A stretch of 64,000 nucleotides of DNA, taken from assembly GCA_905234555.1 (NCBI GenBank), contig CAJOHO010000015.1:1-64000 (forward strand), read 5' to 3'. The notes under the pieces are model-generated. The model was given only the letters and a program-made list of their open reading frames with translations. It did no database searches and was not told the origin of the DNA. Positions 51,251-61,080 of this stretch are shown here, piece after piece. Source of the DNA: an uncultured Bacteroidaceae bacterium (GTDB lineage: Bacteria > Bacteroidota > Bacteroidia > Bacteroidales > Bacteroidaceae). A program made the position numbers and the translations under genes. How positions within the stretch are numbered: position 1 is the stretch's first letter; each line of letters starts with the position of its first letter.

Positions 51251-52945
51251 TTACGACAACCCCTCTATTTCCCCATTGATGATGTCAATGCGTTCGGCTT
51301 GGGGTGACTTAGGCAGTCCAGGCATACGCATGATGTCGCCAGCGATGGCAACCACCATTTCGGCACCGTGGTTCACCACGATGTCGCGGATGTTCACGTT
51401 GAAGCCTGTGGGACAGCCGTAGAGTGTCTGGTCGGCAGAGAACGAATACTGCGTCTTGGCAATGCAGACAGGGAAGTGGAGCGATGAACCTGTTTTGTTC
51501 CCTTCAGCTTCAGCAATGGCTTCCTCGTTGCGGATTTTCTTCTCAGCCGTCTTGCTGAAGGTGACGCTGGCAGCACCATAGATCTTCTTGCAAACCTTTT
51601 CTACCTTCGTGCGGATATCGTCTGTGTCGTCGTAGGTGAAGCAGAGTGGGGCAGAGGGTTGCTCGTCGATGGTCTTCACCACGAGGTTGGCAAGTTCCAC
51701 AGCACCTGTTCCGCCTTCGTTGAAAGCGTTGTTGATGGCAAAGCCCACACCCAGTTCGGCACAATGACGGCGAACGAGTTCCAGTTCTTCGTCTGTATCA
51801 GTGGCAAAGCGGTTGAACGCCACCACCACGGTCTGTCCGAATCCTTGCAGGTTGCGGATGTGGCGGTCTAAGTTCTCCAATCCTTTCGTCAGTCCTTCTG
51901 CGTTCGGCTCCTTGATCTGTTCCAAAGCCACACCACCATGCATCTTTAGTCCCTGCGTGGTAGCCACAATAATGGTCATCGCTGGCTGCAGACCAGCCTT
52001 GCGACATTTGATGTCGTAGAATTTCTCTGCACCCAAGTCAGCACCGAATCCTGCTTCTGTCACTACGTAGTCGGCGTAGGTCATCGCCAGTTTTGTGGAG
52101 AGGATAGACGAACAGCCATGAGCGATATTGGCAAACGGACCACCGTGCACGAAGGCAGGCGTCTGTTCCGTGGTCTGCACAAGGTTTGGATGAAGTGCGT
52201 CTTTCAGCAGGACGCAGATAGCACCGGCCACACCCATGTCCTTCACGCGGAAGGGCTTGCCGTCGGACGTGATGCCCAAGAGGATGTTCTCGATGCGTCG
52301 GCGAAGGTCTTCCTGGCTGGTAGCCAAACAGAGGATTGCCATGATTTCGGAGGCAGGCGTAATGTCGAATCCGCTCTCCATTACGACACCATCGGTCTTG
52401 GCACCCAGTCCTGTGACGATATTGCGGAGGTTGCGGTCGTTCACGTCCATCACTCGCTTCCACAGCACTTCCTTCAGGGCAAAGCCCTCGTCCTTGTGCT
52501 GATAGATGTAGTTGTCGAGCAGGGCGCTGATCATGTTGTGAGCCGAGGTGATGGCGTGAAAGTCACCTGTGAAGTGAAGGTTGATCTTCTCCATTGGCAA
52601 CACCTGGGCATAACCGCCGCCAGCCGCTCCGCCCTTCATGCCGAAGCAGGGACCGAGGGAGGGTTCACGCAGTGCCACGCAGGCATTTTTGCCGATTTTT
52701 GCCAGTCCTAACGCCAGTCCGATGCTGACCGTGGTCTTACCGATGCCAGCTTTCGTTGGAGTGATGGCTGTGACGAGGATGAGCTTGCTGTTCTTCACCT
52801 TCTCTTCGTCGATGAGGCTTTCAGGTACTTTGGCAATGTTCTTGCCATACTGTTCGAGTTCTTCCTGAGGAATGTTCAACTTCTGAGCCACTTCGCCAAT
52901 GGGCGCAAGCTGGCATTCGCGTGCAATTTGGATATCAGTCTTCAT
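51251..52945 (-). CDS. fhs: Formate-tetrahydrofolate ligase
   Basis: ATP-dependent formation of 10-formyl-tetrahydrofolate, feeding purine and one-carbon metabolism. 564 residues, normal (about 556). Seen: [21 protein letters not shown] near 57-77 in two parts (P-loop), [23 protein letters not shown] near 89-111 in pieces, [13 protein letters not shown], and GYAQ; C-terminal [13 protein letters not shown] near 520. I chose the ATG at 52945, after a -7 box TACCTTTG at 52974-52967; an ATG at 52969 would overlap the promoter. Confidence 0.97.
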   Translation of the reverse strand: MKTDIQIARECQLAPIGEVAQKLNIPQEELEQYGKNIAKVPESLIDEEKVKNSKLILVTAITPTKAGIGKTTVSIGLALGLAKIGKNACVALREPSLGPCFGMKGGAAGGGYAQVLPMEKINLHFTGDFHAITSAHNMISALLDNYIYQHKDEGFALKEVLWKRVMDVNDRNLRNIVTGLGAKTDGVVMESGFDITPASEIMAILCLATSQEDLRRRIENILLGITSDGKPFRVKDMGVAGAICVLLKDALHPNLVQTTEQTPAFVHGGPFANIAHGCSSILSTKLAMTYADYVVTEAGFGADLGAEKFYDIKCRKAGLQPAMTIIVATTQGLKMHGGVALEQIKEPNAEGLTKGLENLDRHIRNLQGFGQTVVVAFNRFATDTDEELELVRRHCAELGVGFAINNAFNEGGTGAVELANLVVKTIDEQPSAPLCFTYDDTDDIRTKVEKVCKKIYGAASVTFSKTAEKKIRNEEAIAEAEGNKTGSSLHFPVCIAKTQYSFSADQTLYGCPTGFNVNIRDIVVNHGAEMVVAIAGDIMRMPGLPKSPQAERIDIINGEIEGLS

Positions 52946-52966
52946 AATGATAAGAATAATTTTCTG

Positions 52967-52974
52967 CAAAGGTA
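52967..52974 (-). promoter_or_regulatory. fhs promoter -7 box
   Basis: Minus-strand TACCTTTG, 21 nt before the chosen fhs ATG. Supports the shorter start. Confidence 0.6.
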
Positions 52975-52975
52975 A

Positions 52976-53010
52976 GAAAAAAAAATGACGCAGAGCACTT
53001 CTGCATCATT
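52976..53010 (-). terminator. Terminator of the protease operon
   Basis: On the minus strand ATGATGCAG pairs with CTGCGTCAT (one G-U pair), 7-nt loop, flanked by A and T runs of eight or more. Lies 38 nt after the M6 protease stop; may work in both directions. Confidence 0.85.
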
Positions 53011-53048
53011 TTTTTTCAATTTCGTCAGATTGTCAGCTTTTCACCATA

Positions 53049-55205
53049 CTATTTCGTCACTTTCTTTCCGTTGACGATGTATATACCACAAGGTAAGGCA
53101 TCGAAATCCCTACCGACAAAACGTCCCTGAAGGTCGTAGATGGCGAACGGGTGACTTTCAGTGTGTAAAGGAGCAGTGATGTCATCAGTCAGCGCATCGC
53201 GGACCGCTACACCATCGAGGAAGAACTGTGAGCCTCCGTTTGCCGTAAATGTCAGTTTCAAGGATCCATTGCCTGAAAGGGTGGTTTTGCAGACATTCCA
53301 CTTGCCGTTTTCAAGAGAGAAGGTGGTTTGGCCCAGTGTGAAGTTTGTAGCATCTGTATTGCTGGCACTAAGGACAATCGATGTTTCATCGTCACCCCAT
53401 GGAGCTACACTGAAATAGATGACAGCGTCGTTGCTGAGCGTGAAAGTCGGAGTGGTGGCATAACCCTGTATGTCTTCTGTTCCGAATTTTGCACACGCAT
53501 TCGCGGCGTTCCCCATGGAATAAGTCCAGCCCGTGTTGTCAGCCCCTCTAAAGATAGAGTAGCCAGCGTCCCCTTCCCAGACACCATCGTTCCCGCCCGT
53601 TCCTTTCATTTTGTTGAAAGTCTCGGCGAACAGTGCGTTGGTGTAGTCAATATCTGTCTGTTCGATGGCATCATCTTGGGCCGAATCGATGAAAGTGAAC
53701 GAAATCGTTTTGTCTTCCGCTTTCGTTATACTTTTGATGATTTTATTGAATTTGTGGTTCCCCTTGCTATTGTAGTTGTACCACTGAGCCATCGGTGTAG
53801 ATGTATTGCTAAAGGAGTTGTGGTCACGATAAGGGAAAACATCTGTTGATGTGTTAGTGGTTGCCACACCATTATCAGCCTGTACGGGTGTGCAGCGTGG
53901 GTGGTCGTTAATGTTGTCAATGGTGTTGACGGAGTTGCTCCGCCAAACGTTTTCATCGAAATCGACATGAATGACGAGCAGACCTTCCCCGTCCACAGCG
54001 GCATCCCATCCCGTCTTAGTTCGGTTTTCCAACAAAAAGTACTCATTGGGATGTCCGTCATTACGGATGATATAGGTTTCACCACCATCCTGCAGTCCTT
54101 TCATGCCACTGACGGTGGTGTTAGAAACCAGTTCTATCGGTTGACGCCATCCGGCATACATACGTTCATAACTTGTATAGCCCGCAGGTGTGTAACCATG
54201 ATCGTTGTAACTGCCTTGGTCCATTAAATCCCAGTTTGCCATACCGTACTGACCACTATAGTTCGTGTCGTACATGTCAGGAAGACCAAGGCAGTGGCTG
54301 AATTCATGGCAAAGTGTACCAATCCCGTCGATTCGTACATCCTGTCGTCCGTTTGGCTGAAGTTCTGGTCCGCAAGCGTATGTGTCTATGGTCACTGAAC
54401 CAGCTTTGAAGGTCTTTGAATAGTCGGAATGTCTCAACTGGTGCTCATGTGGCCAGATGGTTTCTGCTGCTCCGCCATTGGCCTGACCAAGTCCGGCAAA
54501 CAAAATATAGACCTGATCCACATAGCCATCACCATCCCAGTCGTACGGAGAGAAGTCAACCCCGTCCTGAAGGGCGATCTCACAAGCCTTTGCCACCATT
54601 GTTCCTGCGTGTTTGTCGCCCAAACGTGTTCCACTTTCATCATAGACATCTCCTCCATAATAGGAAAGGCTTGCAGGAAGGTCGTATGGCCCGTAAACAT
54701 CAAAGTCCAAATGGAACTGATTGTCGCTCTGTGCCAAGAAATAGTCGCGAACGCTACCTTTGAATCTGTCGTTGTAATTGAACCCTTCTTCGTTCATCAT
54801 TTGGGTGAACAGCGCATTGTCATGACCTGTCTGGAATTTTACATCATTGAATTGCACGAGAATGACGATTCCTCGTTTCTCTCCAATATAGGGGTTATGG
54901 TCAGAGCCAATGATGGTACGGCGACGAGCCGAGCGACGAGCGTTCGCCTTTTCCATACGCTCTTCAGCCTTTACACGCAGTTCTTCTTTGTTAGCCAGAC
55001 GGAAAAGTCGGCTTTCGGTCTCTGTGTAAGCGTTTCCTTGTTCATCTTGCCAATAGTGGAGGTGTTCGTCACCCACCAACTCTGCTCTTACGGTTGTGCC
55101 GTTTTCCAGCTGGAGAATGCGCCATTGGCCTGGTTTGGCAGGGATGGCCCATGCACAGGCTGTCAATGCGGCTACCATCATCATCAAAAAGTATCTTTTC
55201 ATCAT
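53049..55205 (-). CDS. M6-family zinc metalloprotease with T9SS-type C-terminal signal
   Basis: Secreted protease of the immune-inhibitor-A (M6) type, 718 residues. Seen: signal peptide about 1-20, the zinc site HEFSHCLGLPD at 300-310 (two His, catalytic Glu, third ligand Asp), Ca-binding-like DWDGDGYVD near 222-230, a beta-sandwich domain from about 520, and a C-terminal stretch IYDLQGRFVG then GIYIVNGKKV, typical of type A sorting domains used by the type IX secretion system. Last gene of the susC-susD-lipoprotein-protease unit, 102 nt after the lipoprotein gene. Probably cuts proteins on the cell surface for uptake by the SusCD pair (inference). Confidence 0.88.
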   Translation of the reverse strand: MMKRYFLMMMVAALTACAWAIPAKPGQWRILQLENGTTVRAELVGDEHLHYWQDEQGNAYTETESRLFRLANKEELRVKAEERMEKANARRSARRRTIIGSDHNPYIGEKRGIVILVQFNDVKFQTGHDNALFTQMMNEEGFNYNDRFKGSVRDYFLAQSDNQFHLDFDVYGPYDLPASLSYYGGDVYDESGTRLGDKHAGTMVAKACEIALQDGVDFSPYDWDGDGYVDQVYILFAGLGQANGGAAETIWPHEHQLRHSDYSKTFKAGSVTIDTYACGPELQPNGRQDVRIDGIGTLCHEFSHCLGLPDMYDTNYSGQYGMANWDLMDQGSYNDHGYTPAGYTSYERMYAGWRQPIELVSNTTVSGMKGLQDGGETYIIRNDGHPNEYFLLENRTKTGWDAAVDGEGLLVIHVDFDENVWRSNSVNTIDNINDHPRCTPVQADNGVATTNTSTDVFPYRDHNSFSNTSTPMAQWYNYNSKGNHKFNKIIKSITKAEDKTISFTFIDSAQDDAIEQTDIDYTNALFAETFNKMKGTGGNDGVWEGDAGYSIFRGADNTGWTYSMGNAANACAKFGTEDIQGYATTPTFTLSNDAVIYFSVAPWGDDETSIVLSASNTDATNFTLGQTTFSLENGKWNVCKTTLSGNGSLKLTFTANGGSQFFLDGVAVRDALTDDITAPLHTESHPFAIYDLQGRFVGRDFDALPCGIYIVNGKKVTK

Positions 55206-55248
55206 ATTCCGGTTGTTGTCTTATGAAGGAACCGATTAAAACGTGAAT

Positions 55249-55281
55249 AAAGGCGCGTGGAAAAAACTCCCACGCGTCTTT
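55249..55281 (-). terminator. Hairpin between lipoprotein and protease genes
   Basis: AAAGACGCGTGG / CCACGCGCCTTT on the minus strand (12-bp stem with one A-C mismatch), then TTTATT. May reduce read-through into the protease gene or protect the upstream mRNA. Confidence 0.55.
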
Positions 55282-55307
55282 ATCTGTTAGTTGTTGTAAG
55301 AAGGGGA

Positions 55308-56216
55308 TTAGCGGGTCATAGAGATGACATTGTAGCCGAACCAGATGTAGTTGGTATAGGATTCACCTCCCTCATGGGCAATACGGCCATATACGGCAGG
55401 ACCGTTCTCGTCGAATGTAATGGTCTTGAAGTCTTCGGAAACTTCACCCACCAGAGGTTCGATCGTGTAATTGTCTTCGCTATCCACGCCCCAGAGGTGT
55501 ACTTCGTTGTATTCACCCAAACCGAAGTTCACGCCCTCTGCAAAAAGGCTTGGGAAGATGAATGAAACTGTCACCTTATTGTTTTCCTGGTCGAAGTTAT
55601 AGGCCAGTTCTGCTACGGTCCAGGCATAACCCATCATACCGACTACATAGAGTGTCTGGTTGTAGCCTTCTTCGTCTTCTTCGAAGCCCACGACATCCAC
55701 GCTCCAGTTTACAGGAGTTGAAGGATCTTCGGGATCGGTTACGGTCATTGTCCACTTGCCCATCAATTTGTCATAGAACTCTGCGTCGTTGTCGCGAAGA
55801 ATAACGACAGATTGAGTGCCTTCAACAGCTGTAGCACCCTTTACGTCCTCAATGGTGACTACGAATTCGCGGTTGTCATTGATATCGTCGTCATCCACTG
55901 TGAGCACTTCGATGTTACCGATGTTGTCTTCAGACGAAATAACGATGGTTTGTGACGTAATCCGATAGTGTTCGTCGGCCACTGCGCCATTCTCCTCTGC
56001 CGGAGTTACCTTCACTGTTACCTGAATTCGTCCGTGCTTTTCTCCATTCACCTGAATAGGTATATTGAAGATTCCCTTGTTTTCCTTTATGCGGATTTCT
56101 GCCGAGGCAAGCTCCACAGTAGCATTGGCAGGGTTACCCCATTCCTCATCGTCGTCGGAGCAGGCAACGAATAAAGTTGCCACTGCCAGCATCATGAATA
56201 TTTTCAAGTATTTCAT
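55308..56216 (-). CDS. Surface lipoprotein with Calx-beta-like domain
   Basis: 302 residues. Seen: lipobox FVAC (Cys19) followed by Ser-Asp-Asp-Asp-Glu-Glu (acidic residues after the Cys are associated with surface export in Bacteroidetes), a Calx-beta-like sandwich about residues 30-150 ending VEGTQSVVILRDND, and a second beta-rich domain to the end. I do not recognise a specific family. Located 82 nt after susD, in the position usually held by SusE/F-type or other surface glycan- or peptide-binding proteins, so ligand binding for the SusCD system is likely. Confidence 0.75.
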   Translation of the reverse strand: MKYLKIFMMLAVATLFVACSDDDEEWGNPANATVELASAEIRIKENKGIFNIPIQVNGEKHGRIQVTVKVTPAEENGAVADEHYRITSQTIVISSEDNIGNIEVLTVDDDDINDNREFVVTIEDVKGATAVEGTQSVVILRDNDAEFYDKLMGKWTMTVTDPEDPSTPVNWSVDVVGFEEDEEGYNQTLYVVGMMGYAWTVAELAYNFDQENNKVTVSFIFPSLFAEGVNFGLGEYNEVHLWGVDSEDNYTIEPLVGEVSEDFKTITFDENGPAVYGRIAHEGGESYTNYIWFGYNVISMTR

Positions 56217-56298
56217 ATAAAATTGTTTAGCGTTTCGTTTTTAATACCTCTCAAATATAGGGGGCATTAAGCATTTCACATTCTATATTGTCACTTAT

Positions 56299-57843
56299 TT
56301 AATAACCAGGGTTCTGCTGGTTCTTGATATTGGGGTTGGCATCCAACTCATCCTTTGGTATAGGCCAAGTGAATCGATGGTCGTCTGCTGCATAGCTCAG
56401 ACCTGCTCCAGCTGCAACAATCACGTTGTTCAGGTTGGGATTCTCGCTGTGGTTTGGATTGCGGGTGAATCCTTGGTTCCAGCGTCGCAAGTCACTCATG
56501 CGGAATCCTTCGCCAAAGAGTTCCTTGAAACGCTCTTCACGAATTGCCCCAAGAAGTGTTGTGGCATTGGTGTAAACACCTGGTTCGTAGTCTTCAATAC
56601 GGTTGACCTGTAAGGCTCCAAGGTAAGCACTTGCCTGATTGAGATCTGGCTCGGACTTCAGTACGGCCGATTCTGCAGCGATAAGAACTTGCTCGGAAAG
56701 ACGGAATGGTTTGCTCATGTTGGCAAAGTTGTTCTGCTGGTCAACGCGCAGGCTTGGATTGCCAGGATACTTATGGAAAGTATAGGCTCTGTAGCTGGAA
56801 CCTTCAATGTCAAGTGTCCAGAGTTTGAAGAATGCATCGAATCGGCAGTCTTCGTCAGCATACATGAAAAGCATGTCGAATGTAGGGATGTAGTCAGCCT
56901 GAACTTCGTTGACGTTCAGGAATATAGAGCCAGTTGCAGAGCTTAGCTCTGTGTTGCTCTGGAAAGGACGGAACAGGATTTCTGTGCTGTTGTCGTTCGT
57001 CCACATCTCTGAATAGTTTTCGATGTTGGCCAGGGTGTAGATCTGGGATTTGATGACATCCGTAGATTTTTCGAAGGCTGTGTCGTAGTCGCCCTTTACC
57101 AATGCCACACGTGCCTGCATGGCTTCTACTGTGTAGGAAGACAGGTAAGCGGCCATTGGTGCCAGTTGTGACTGATCTTCTGTTTCATATTCTTTCAGTC
57201 CTTCGTAAGCTTTCTTCAGGTCATCCTCAATAAGGGAATAAGTCTCATCAAGGGTGCTGCGGCTTGGATAGGCACCGATGTCACCTGTAGGATTGTACTT
57301 GGTTACGATGGGCAGACCGAGATGCTCTGCTGAACCACGCTCGGTAGTGTAGGGCTGACAATAGTGGTCAACGAGGTAGAAATAGGCATATGCACGCACG
57401 AAGTAGCCTTCGGCTTGATAGCGTGCAAGCTCTTTTTGGTTTTCTTCGCCTTCGAACTCTTTGTCTGTCTTCAGTTCCTCTATTTTGTTGATGAGGTAGT
57501 TGGCACTGGCAATCACGCTGTAACAGCCTCCCCAGTAGTCAGTCACTTCATCTGTGGAAGACGTGAAAATACCATTGGAAACGATACCTAAACGGTTACC
57601 GTTGTTGATAACGCCATGGAATTCATCCATTTGGATATCCGAACGAACAATCCAACCGCCCAATGTCATGCCTCGAAGCGATGCGTACATGGAATTGCGG
57701 AAACGGTGTACGTCGTTCAGGGATTGCAGCGCGTTTTCCTCAACAAGCGAGCCGTAAGGCTCTTTGTCCATGTCGCAGGAAACAACTGTCAAGCCCAGAA
57801 GCATGAGCAGTGAAAGAGAGATATTTTTGATTAATTTGTTCAT
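56299..57843 (-). CDS. SusD/RagB-family outer membrane lipoprotein
   Basis: 514 residues. Surface lipoprotein that forms the lid of a SusC-type channel and binds nutrient. Seen: lipobox VVSC (Cys23), helical TPR-like fold, SRSTLDETYSLIEDDLKKAYEGL near 193-215, FRLSEQVLIAAESAV near 380-395 and the C-terminal RWNQGF and FTWPIPKDELDANPNI. 21 nt after susC. Because a protease lies in the same unit, the ligand may be peptide, as for RagAB of Porphyromonas, rather than glycan. Confidence 0.93.
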   Translation of the reverse strand: MNKLIKNISLSLLMLLGLTVVSCDMDKEPYGSLVEENALQSLNDVHRFRNSMYASLRGMTLGGWIVRSDIQMDEFHGVINNGNRLGIVSNGIFTSSTDEVTDYWGGCYSVIASANYLINKIEELKTDKEFEGEENQKELARYQAEGYFVRAYAYFYLVDHYCQPYTTERGSAEHLGLPIVTKYNPTGDIGAYPSRSTLDETYSLIEDDLKKAYEGLKEYETEDQSQLAPMAAYLSSYTVEAMQARVALVKGDYDTAFEKSTDVIKSQIYTLANIENYSEMWTNDNSTEILFRPFQSNTELSSATGSIFLNVNEVQADYIPTFDMLFMYADEDCRFDAFFKLWTLDIEGSSYRAYTFHKYPGNPSLRVDQQNNFANMSKPFRLSEQVLIAAESAVLKSEPDLNQASAYLGALQVNRIEDYEPGVYTNATTLLGAIREERFKELFGEGFRMSDLRRWNQGFTRNPNHSENPNLNNVIVAAGAGLSYAADDHRFTWPIPKDELDANPNIKNQQNPGY

Positions 57844-57864
57844 ATTTCTGTTTCCTCCTTAATT

Positions 57865-60843
57865 TTAGAATGTTACTTCAATACCCAGCACAAACTGGCG
57901 TGTATTAGGATAGTTGAATGCTACAAGGTTTGCGTCTGGTTCTGGATCATAGCCTGTGAACTTCGTGATGGTGAAGAGGTTGCGTGCAACACCGAATATT
58001 TTCACCTGCTCGAAGAAGTTGGTGCGGGCTACGATTGAACGTGGCAGCAGATACTGCACGTTGAGAGCCTTCAGACGCAGGAATGACGCATTCTCGATGA
58101 GGTGTGTGTCGAACTGGATGGCTTCACCGTATGCGGGAATGTCAGTAATGTCGCCTGGTTTTGTCCAGATGTGGAGCATGTCGGTTGCCTGATTGTAGCT
58201 GGTACCCATGTTAGCGTTCTTTACGAAGTAGTTGTCGTTGTTGATGAGGTACTTCTTGGCCTGCCACTGGAAGTCCATGCTGACAGTCAGACCTTTCCAA
58301 CGGAAGGATGTGCCGAAACCACCAGAGATAGGAGCGTACTGGTTCTTGCCTGTAAAGACGGCATCGCGCTCTTCGTTATAAACCTTGGTGAGGTTGCCGT
58401 CCTTGTCGTACCACATGGACTTACCGTCACGGGGGTCAACACCTGCGTTGCGAACATAGTAGAACTCACCCCAGGCACGTCCGACCTTCATATTCAAACC
58501 ATAGTCGGCGAGAACGTATTCGTCACGGCCGGCGAAGAGTTCTGTGATTTCGTTGTGGTTGTAGTTGAAGTTAGCTTTGAAGGTCCAGTCAATGTCTTTC
58601 TGGCGCATGATATTTACGTCGAAGTCGATATCAACACCTCGGTTGACCATAGCACCGATGTTACCCTGACCGCTGGCGAAACCAGTTGTCATTGAGTAGG
58701 GGATTGACATGAGCATGTCGCTGGTCTTCTTGTTGTAGAAGTCAACGCTCAGACCGAAACGGTTGAAGAAACGTGCGGTGAAACCGAGGTCGAAGGCAGC
58801 CACCTTTTCCCAGGTCAGCGTACTGTTGCTGGGGCTTGCGATTGCCAGAGATGTCTCACCGTTGTAGCGTGAGCCTGTGCCGATGAGACCAAAGTAGTCG
58901 TAGCTGCCGGCACCTGATGCGTTACCGCTGGTACCGTAGTTTACACGTACCTGCAGTTCGTCGAGCCATTTCACACCTTTAAGGAATTCTTCCTTCTTGG
59001 CGTTCCACATGCCGCCGAGTGCCCAGAATGTACCCCAGCGATGACCAGGAGCGAAGCGTGAGCTACCATCTGTACGGAGGCTGGCATCCACATAGTACTT
59101 GTCTGCCCAGTTATAGTTCAACTGGCCAAAGAAAGAGTTGAATACTTCTTCAGCACGGCTGTCGCCCAAGTCGTCGATGGATACTGTAGTACCGTCGGTG
59201 AGTCGCATCTGACGCTCATCGGTCTGACCTTCAGAATAGGCGCTAAACGAACGTGACTTTGTGATGATGGACTCCTGGCCAGCCAATACAGAGAAGTGGT
59301 GTCTGTCGAGATTGAACTTGTATTCAGCCGTATTGGTATAAGTGTAAGAGTAGTAGCGGGTGAAGGCGGTAGAAGCGCTACCATCACGACCCTGCACACG
59401 GGTACCCATAGGGGTGTTGTAGGTCTCGTATGGGAACCAAACACCAGAGGTGGTTGTTTCGTATCCGTCGAGAGCCTGCTGTGCACGAAGTGTCAGTCCG
59501 CTGATGGGAGTGATCTGCTCGTATGCGTTGAGGTTGAGTGTGGTACGCTTGCGGTCGATGTCTCGGTACTTGTTGATGAGCTTAGGGGTTGAGAGGTTGC
59601 TGTAGAACAGACGTTCTGCCTTGTCACCCCAAACAATGTTGCCAGTAGCATCATCGATTGTGTAGTAGCGGGATGCATCGTAGGGGAATGCCAGACGCTG
59701 GAAGAGCATCGGGTCGCTTGTGTAGAGGTCGTCAGCGCTGTTCTCGCTGTTGTACTCATAGTTGTTTACACCAAGATTGGTCTGAACACCTACGCGCAAC
59801 CATTCGTTCACACGAGCATCGATGTTTGCACTCAGTGTGTTGCGGTTCATGCCGGACTGCTCCACGATACCTTCCTGGTCGTGGTGGTTGAGGGAGAGAC
59901 GGTAGGCTACAGTTTCGCTACCACCAGATATGGTTGCATCCAGTGTGTAGGTGGGGGCAGTGTGGAACATCTCATCACGCCAATTCGTGTTGATGCCGTA
60001 CTTGTCAACCAGGTTGCGAATGTCATCGCTGACGGGCTGACCGATCAGGTCACGGAATTTGATGTACTGATTTGAGTTCATCATTTCGATACCGTCGCTG
60101 ATGGGATTCGACCATCCGTATTGGGCACGCAGCGTCACATTCGCCTTTTCACCGAAACGACCGCGCTTGGTTGTAATTACAATTACACCGTTGGCAGCAC
60201 GCGAACCATAGATAGCTGTACCAGAGGCGTCTTTGATGACGGTGATGTTAGCAATGTCGGCTGGGTTCAGCGTGTTGAAGATAGCTGATGAAATCGGAGC
60301 ACCATCGAGAATAAACAGTGGCGTGTTCGAAGAGAAGATGGAGTTGATACCACGCAGACGAATCGATGCAGACTGTGTGGGCTCACCTGAACTTGAGAGC
60401 ACTGACAGACCAGAAACCTGACCTGCAAGGGCATCGGTGAAGTTCGGGGTTACGGCCATTTCCAGTTTCTGGCTGCCTACTGTGGCAACAGCACCAGAGA
60501 ATGTTCCGAGCTTCTTAGCCGAACCATAACCAAGGATAACTTGCTCCTGAAGCATATTGGAACTTTGGAGCACAACTCTCAGCTTGGGGCGAGCTGTCAC
60601 TTCCTGGCTTTCATAACCAGTGTAGCTGATACGCAACTTCGCACCTTGCGGAACAGACAGCGAGAAATTTCCGTTGGCATCGGCCACTACACCAGTACCG
60701 GCTCCTACCACATGGATGCTCGCACCAAAAGCGGGTTCATTATCGTCTTCCAAGACAACAGTACCCGTAACTTGCATTTGCGCCATAGCTGCTCCACATA
60801 CGAGCAGGAACAGGCTCAAAATCATAGTTAATCTTTTTCCCAT
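57865..60843 (-). CDS. SusC/RagA-family TonB-linked outer membrane channel
   Basis: 992 residues. Seen: signal peptide about 1-21 (AAMAQ), carboxypeptidase-like domain about 22-95 (VTGTVVLEDDNEPAFGASIHV), TonB box-like region, plug with LAGQVSGLSVLSSSGEP and RLRGINSIFSSNTPLFILDG, TVIKDASGTAIYGSRAANGVIVITT-type signature in pieces near 205-230, and a barrel ending in GIEVTF. First gene of the operon with susD, a lipoprotein and an M6 protease. Its leader (60844-60988) shares an ATTAAACGCCCG element and the sequence around the start codon with the divergent SusC gene at 62374. Confidence 0.95.
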   Translation of the reverse strand: MGKRLTMILSLFLLVCGAAMAQMQVTGTVVLEDDNEPAFGASIHVVGAGTGVVADANGNFSLSVPQGAKLRISYTGYESQEVTARPKLRVVLQSSNMLQEQVILGYGSAKKLGTFSGAVATVGSQKLEMAVTPNFTDALAGQVSGLSVLSSSGEPTQSASIRLRGINSIFSSNTPLFILDGAPISSAIFNTLNPADIANITVIKDASGTAIYGSRAANGVIVITTKRGRFGEKANVTLRAQYGWSNPISDGIEMMNSNQYIKFRDLIGQPVSDDIRNLVDKYGINTNWRDEMFHTAPTYTLDATISGGSETVAYRLSLNHHDQEGIVEQSGMNRNTLSANIDARVNEWLRVGVQTNLGVNNYEYNSENSADDLYTSDPMLFQRLAFPYDASRYYTIDDATGNIVWGDKAERLFYSNLSTPKLINKYRDIDRKRTTLNLNAYEQITPISGLTLRAQQALDGYETTTSGVWFPYETYNTPMGTRVQGRDGSASTAFTRYYSYTYTNTAEYKFNLDRHHFSVLAGQESIITKSRSFSAYSEGQTDERQMRLTDGTTVSIDDLGDSRAEEVFNSFFGQLNYNWADKYYVDASLRTDGSSRFAPGHRWGTFWALGGMWNAKKEEFLKGVKWLDELQVRVNYGTSGNASGAGSYDYFGLIGTGSRYNGETSLAIASPSNSTLTWEKVAAFDLGFTARFFNRFGLSVDFYNKKTSDMLMSIPYSMTTGFASGQGNIGAMVNRGVDIDFDVNIMRQKDIDWTFKANFNYNHNEITELFAGRDEYVLADYGLNMKVGRAWGEFYYVRNAGVDPRDGKSMWYDKDGNLTKVYNEERDAVFTGKNQYAPISGGFGTSFRWKGLTVSMDFQWQAKKYLINNDNYFVKNANMGTSYNQATDMLHIWTKPGDITDIPAYGEAIQFDTHLIENASFLRLKALNVQYLLPRSIVARTNFFEQVKIFGVARNLFTITKFTGYDPEPDANLVAFNYPNTRQFVLGIEVTF

Positions 60844-60868
60844 TCTTTTTTGGTTTTGATGAATAAAA
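60829..60868. repeat. Inverted repeat, left copy, around the susC start
   Basis: 25 bp (60829-60853) and an adjoining 17 bp (60852-60868) are the reverse complement of 62365-62389 and 62336-62352, at the start of the divergent SusC gene. The right copy has 14 extra bases between the two blocks. Could be paralogy of leader and signal peptide or a recombination site. Confidence 0.75.
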
Positions 60869-60976
60869 ATTGTTATTTTGATAGCTTTTGTTGTTTTTTT
60901 TTCCGATATTTACAGCGCAGAAACACAACTGCACATCATGCCCCATCGTTATCGCCGCAAATTAGCACATCTTTAT

Positions 60977-60988
60977 CGGGCGTTTAAT
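60977..60988 (-). promoter_or_regulatory. ATTAAACGCCCG leader element, left copy
   Basis: 12 bp, reverse complement of 62298-62309. In both cases it lies upstream of a SusC gene in the same orientation relative to the gene, so it may be a shared regulatory element. Confidence 0.5.
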
Positions 60989-61080
60989 ATGTCTGATGAC
61001 CTCTTAACTATTGGTAGCAGATGTGCAAACTGTTAGGTTTTATCCAACGTTCTCGTTCATTTAATGCTATACGGTAATTA

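Noticed and set aside
60965..61026. 8-bp inverted repeat GCACATCT/AGATGTGC as an invertible-promoter boundary
   Set aside because: Arms are too short and the enclosed segment (46 nt) too small for typical phase-variable promoters; could be chance in AT-rich DNA.
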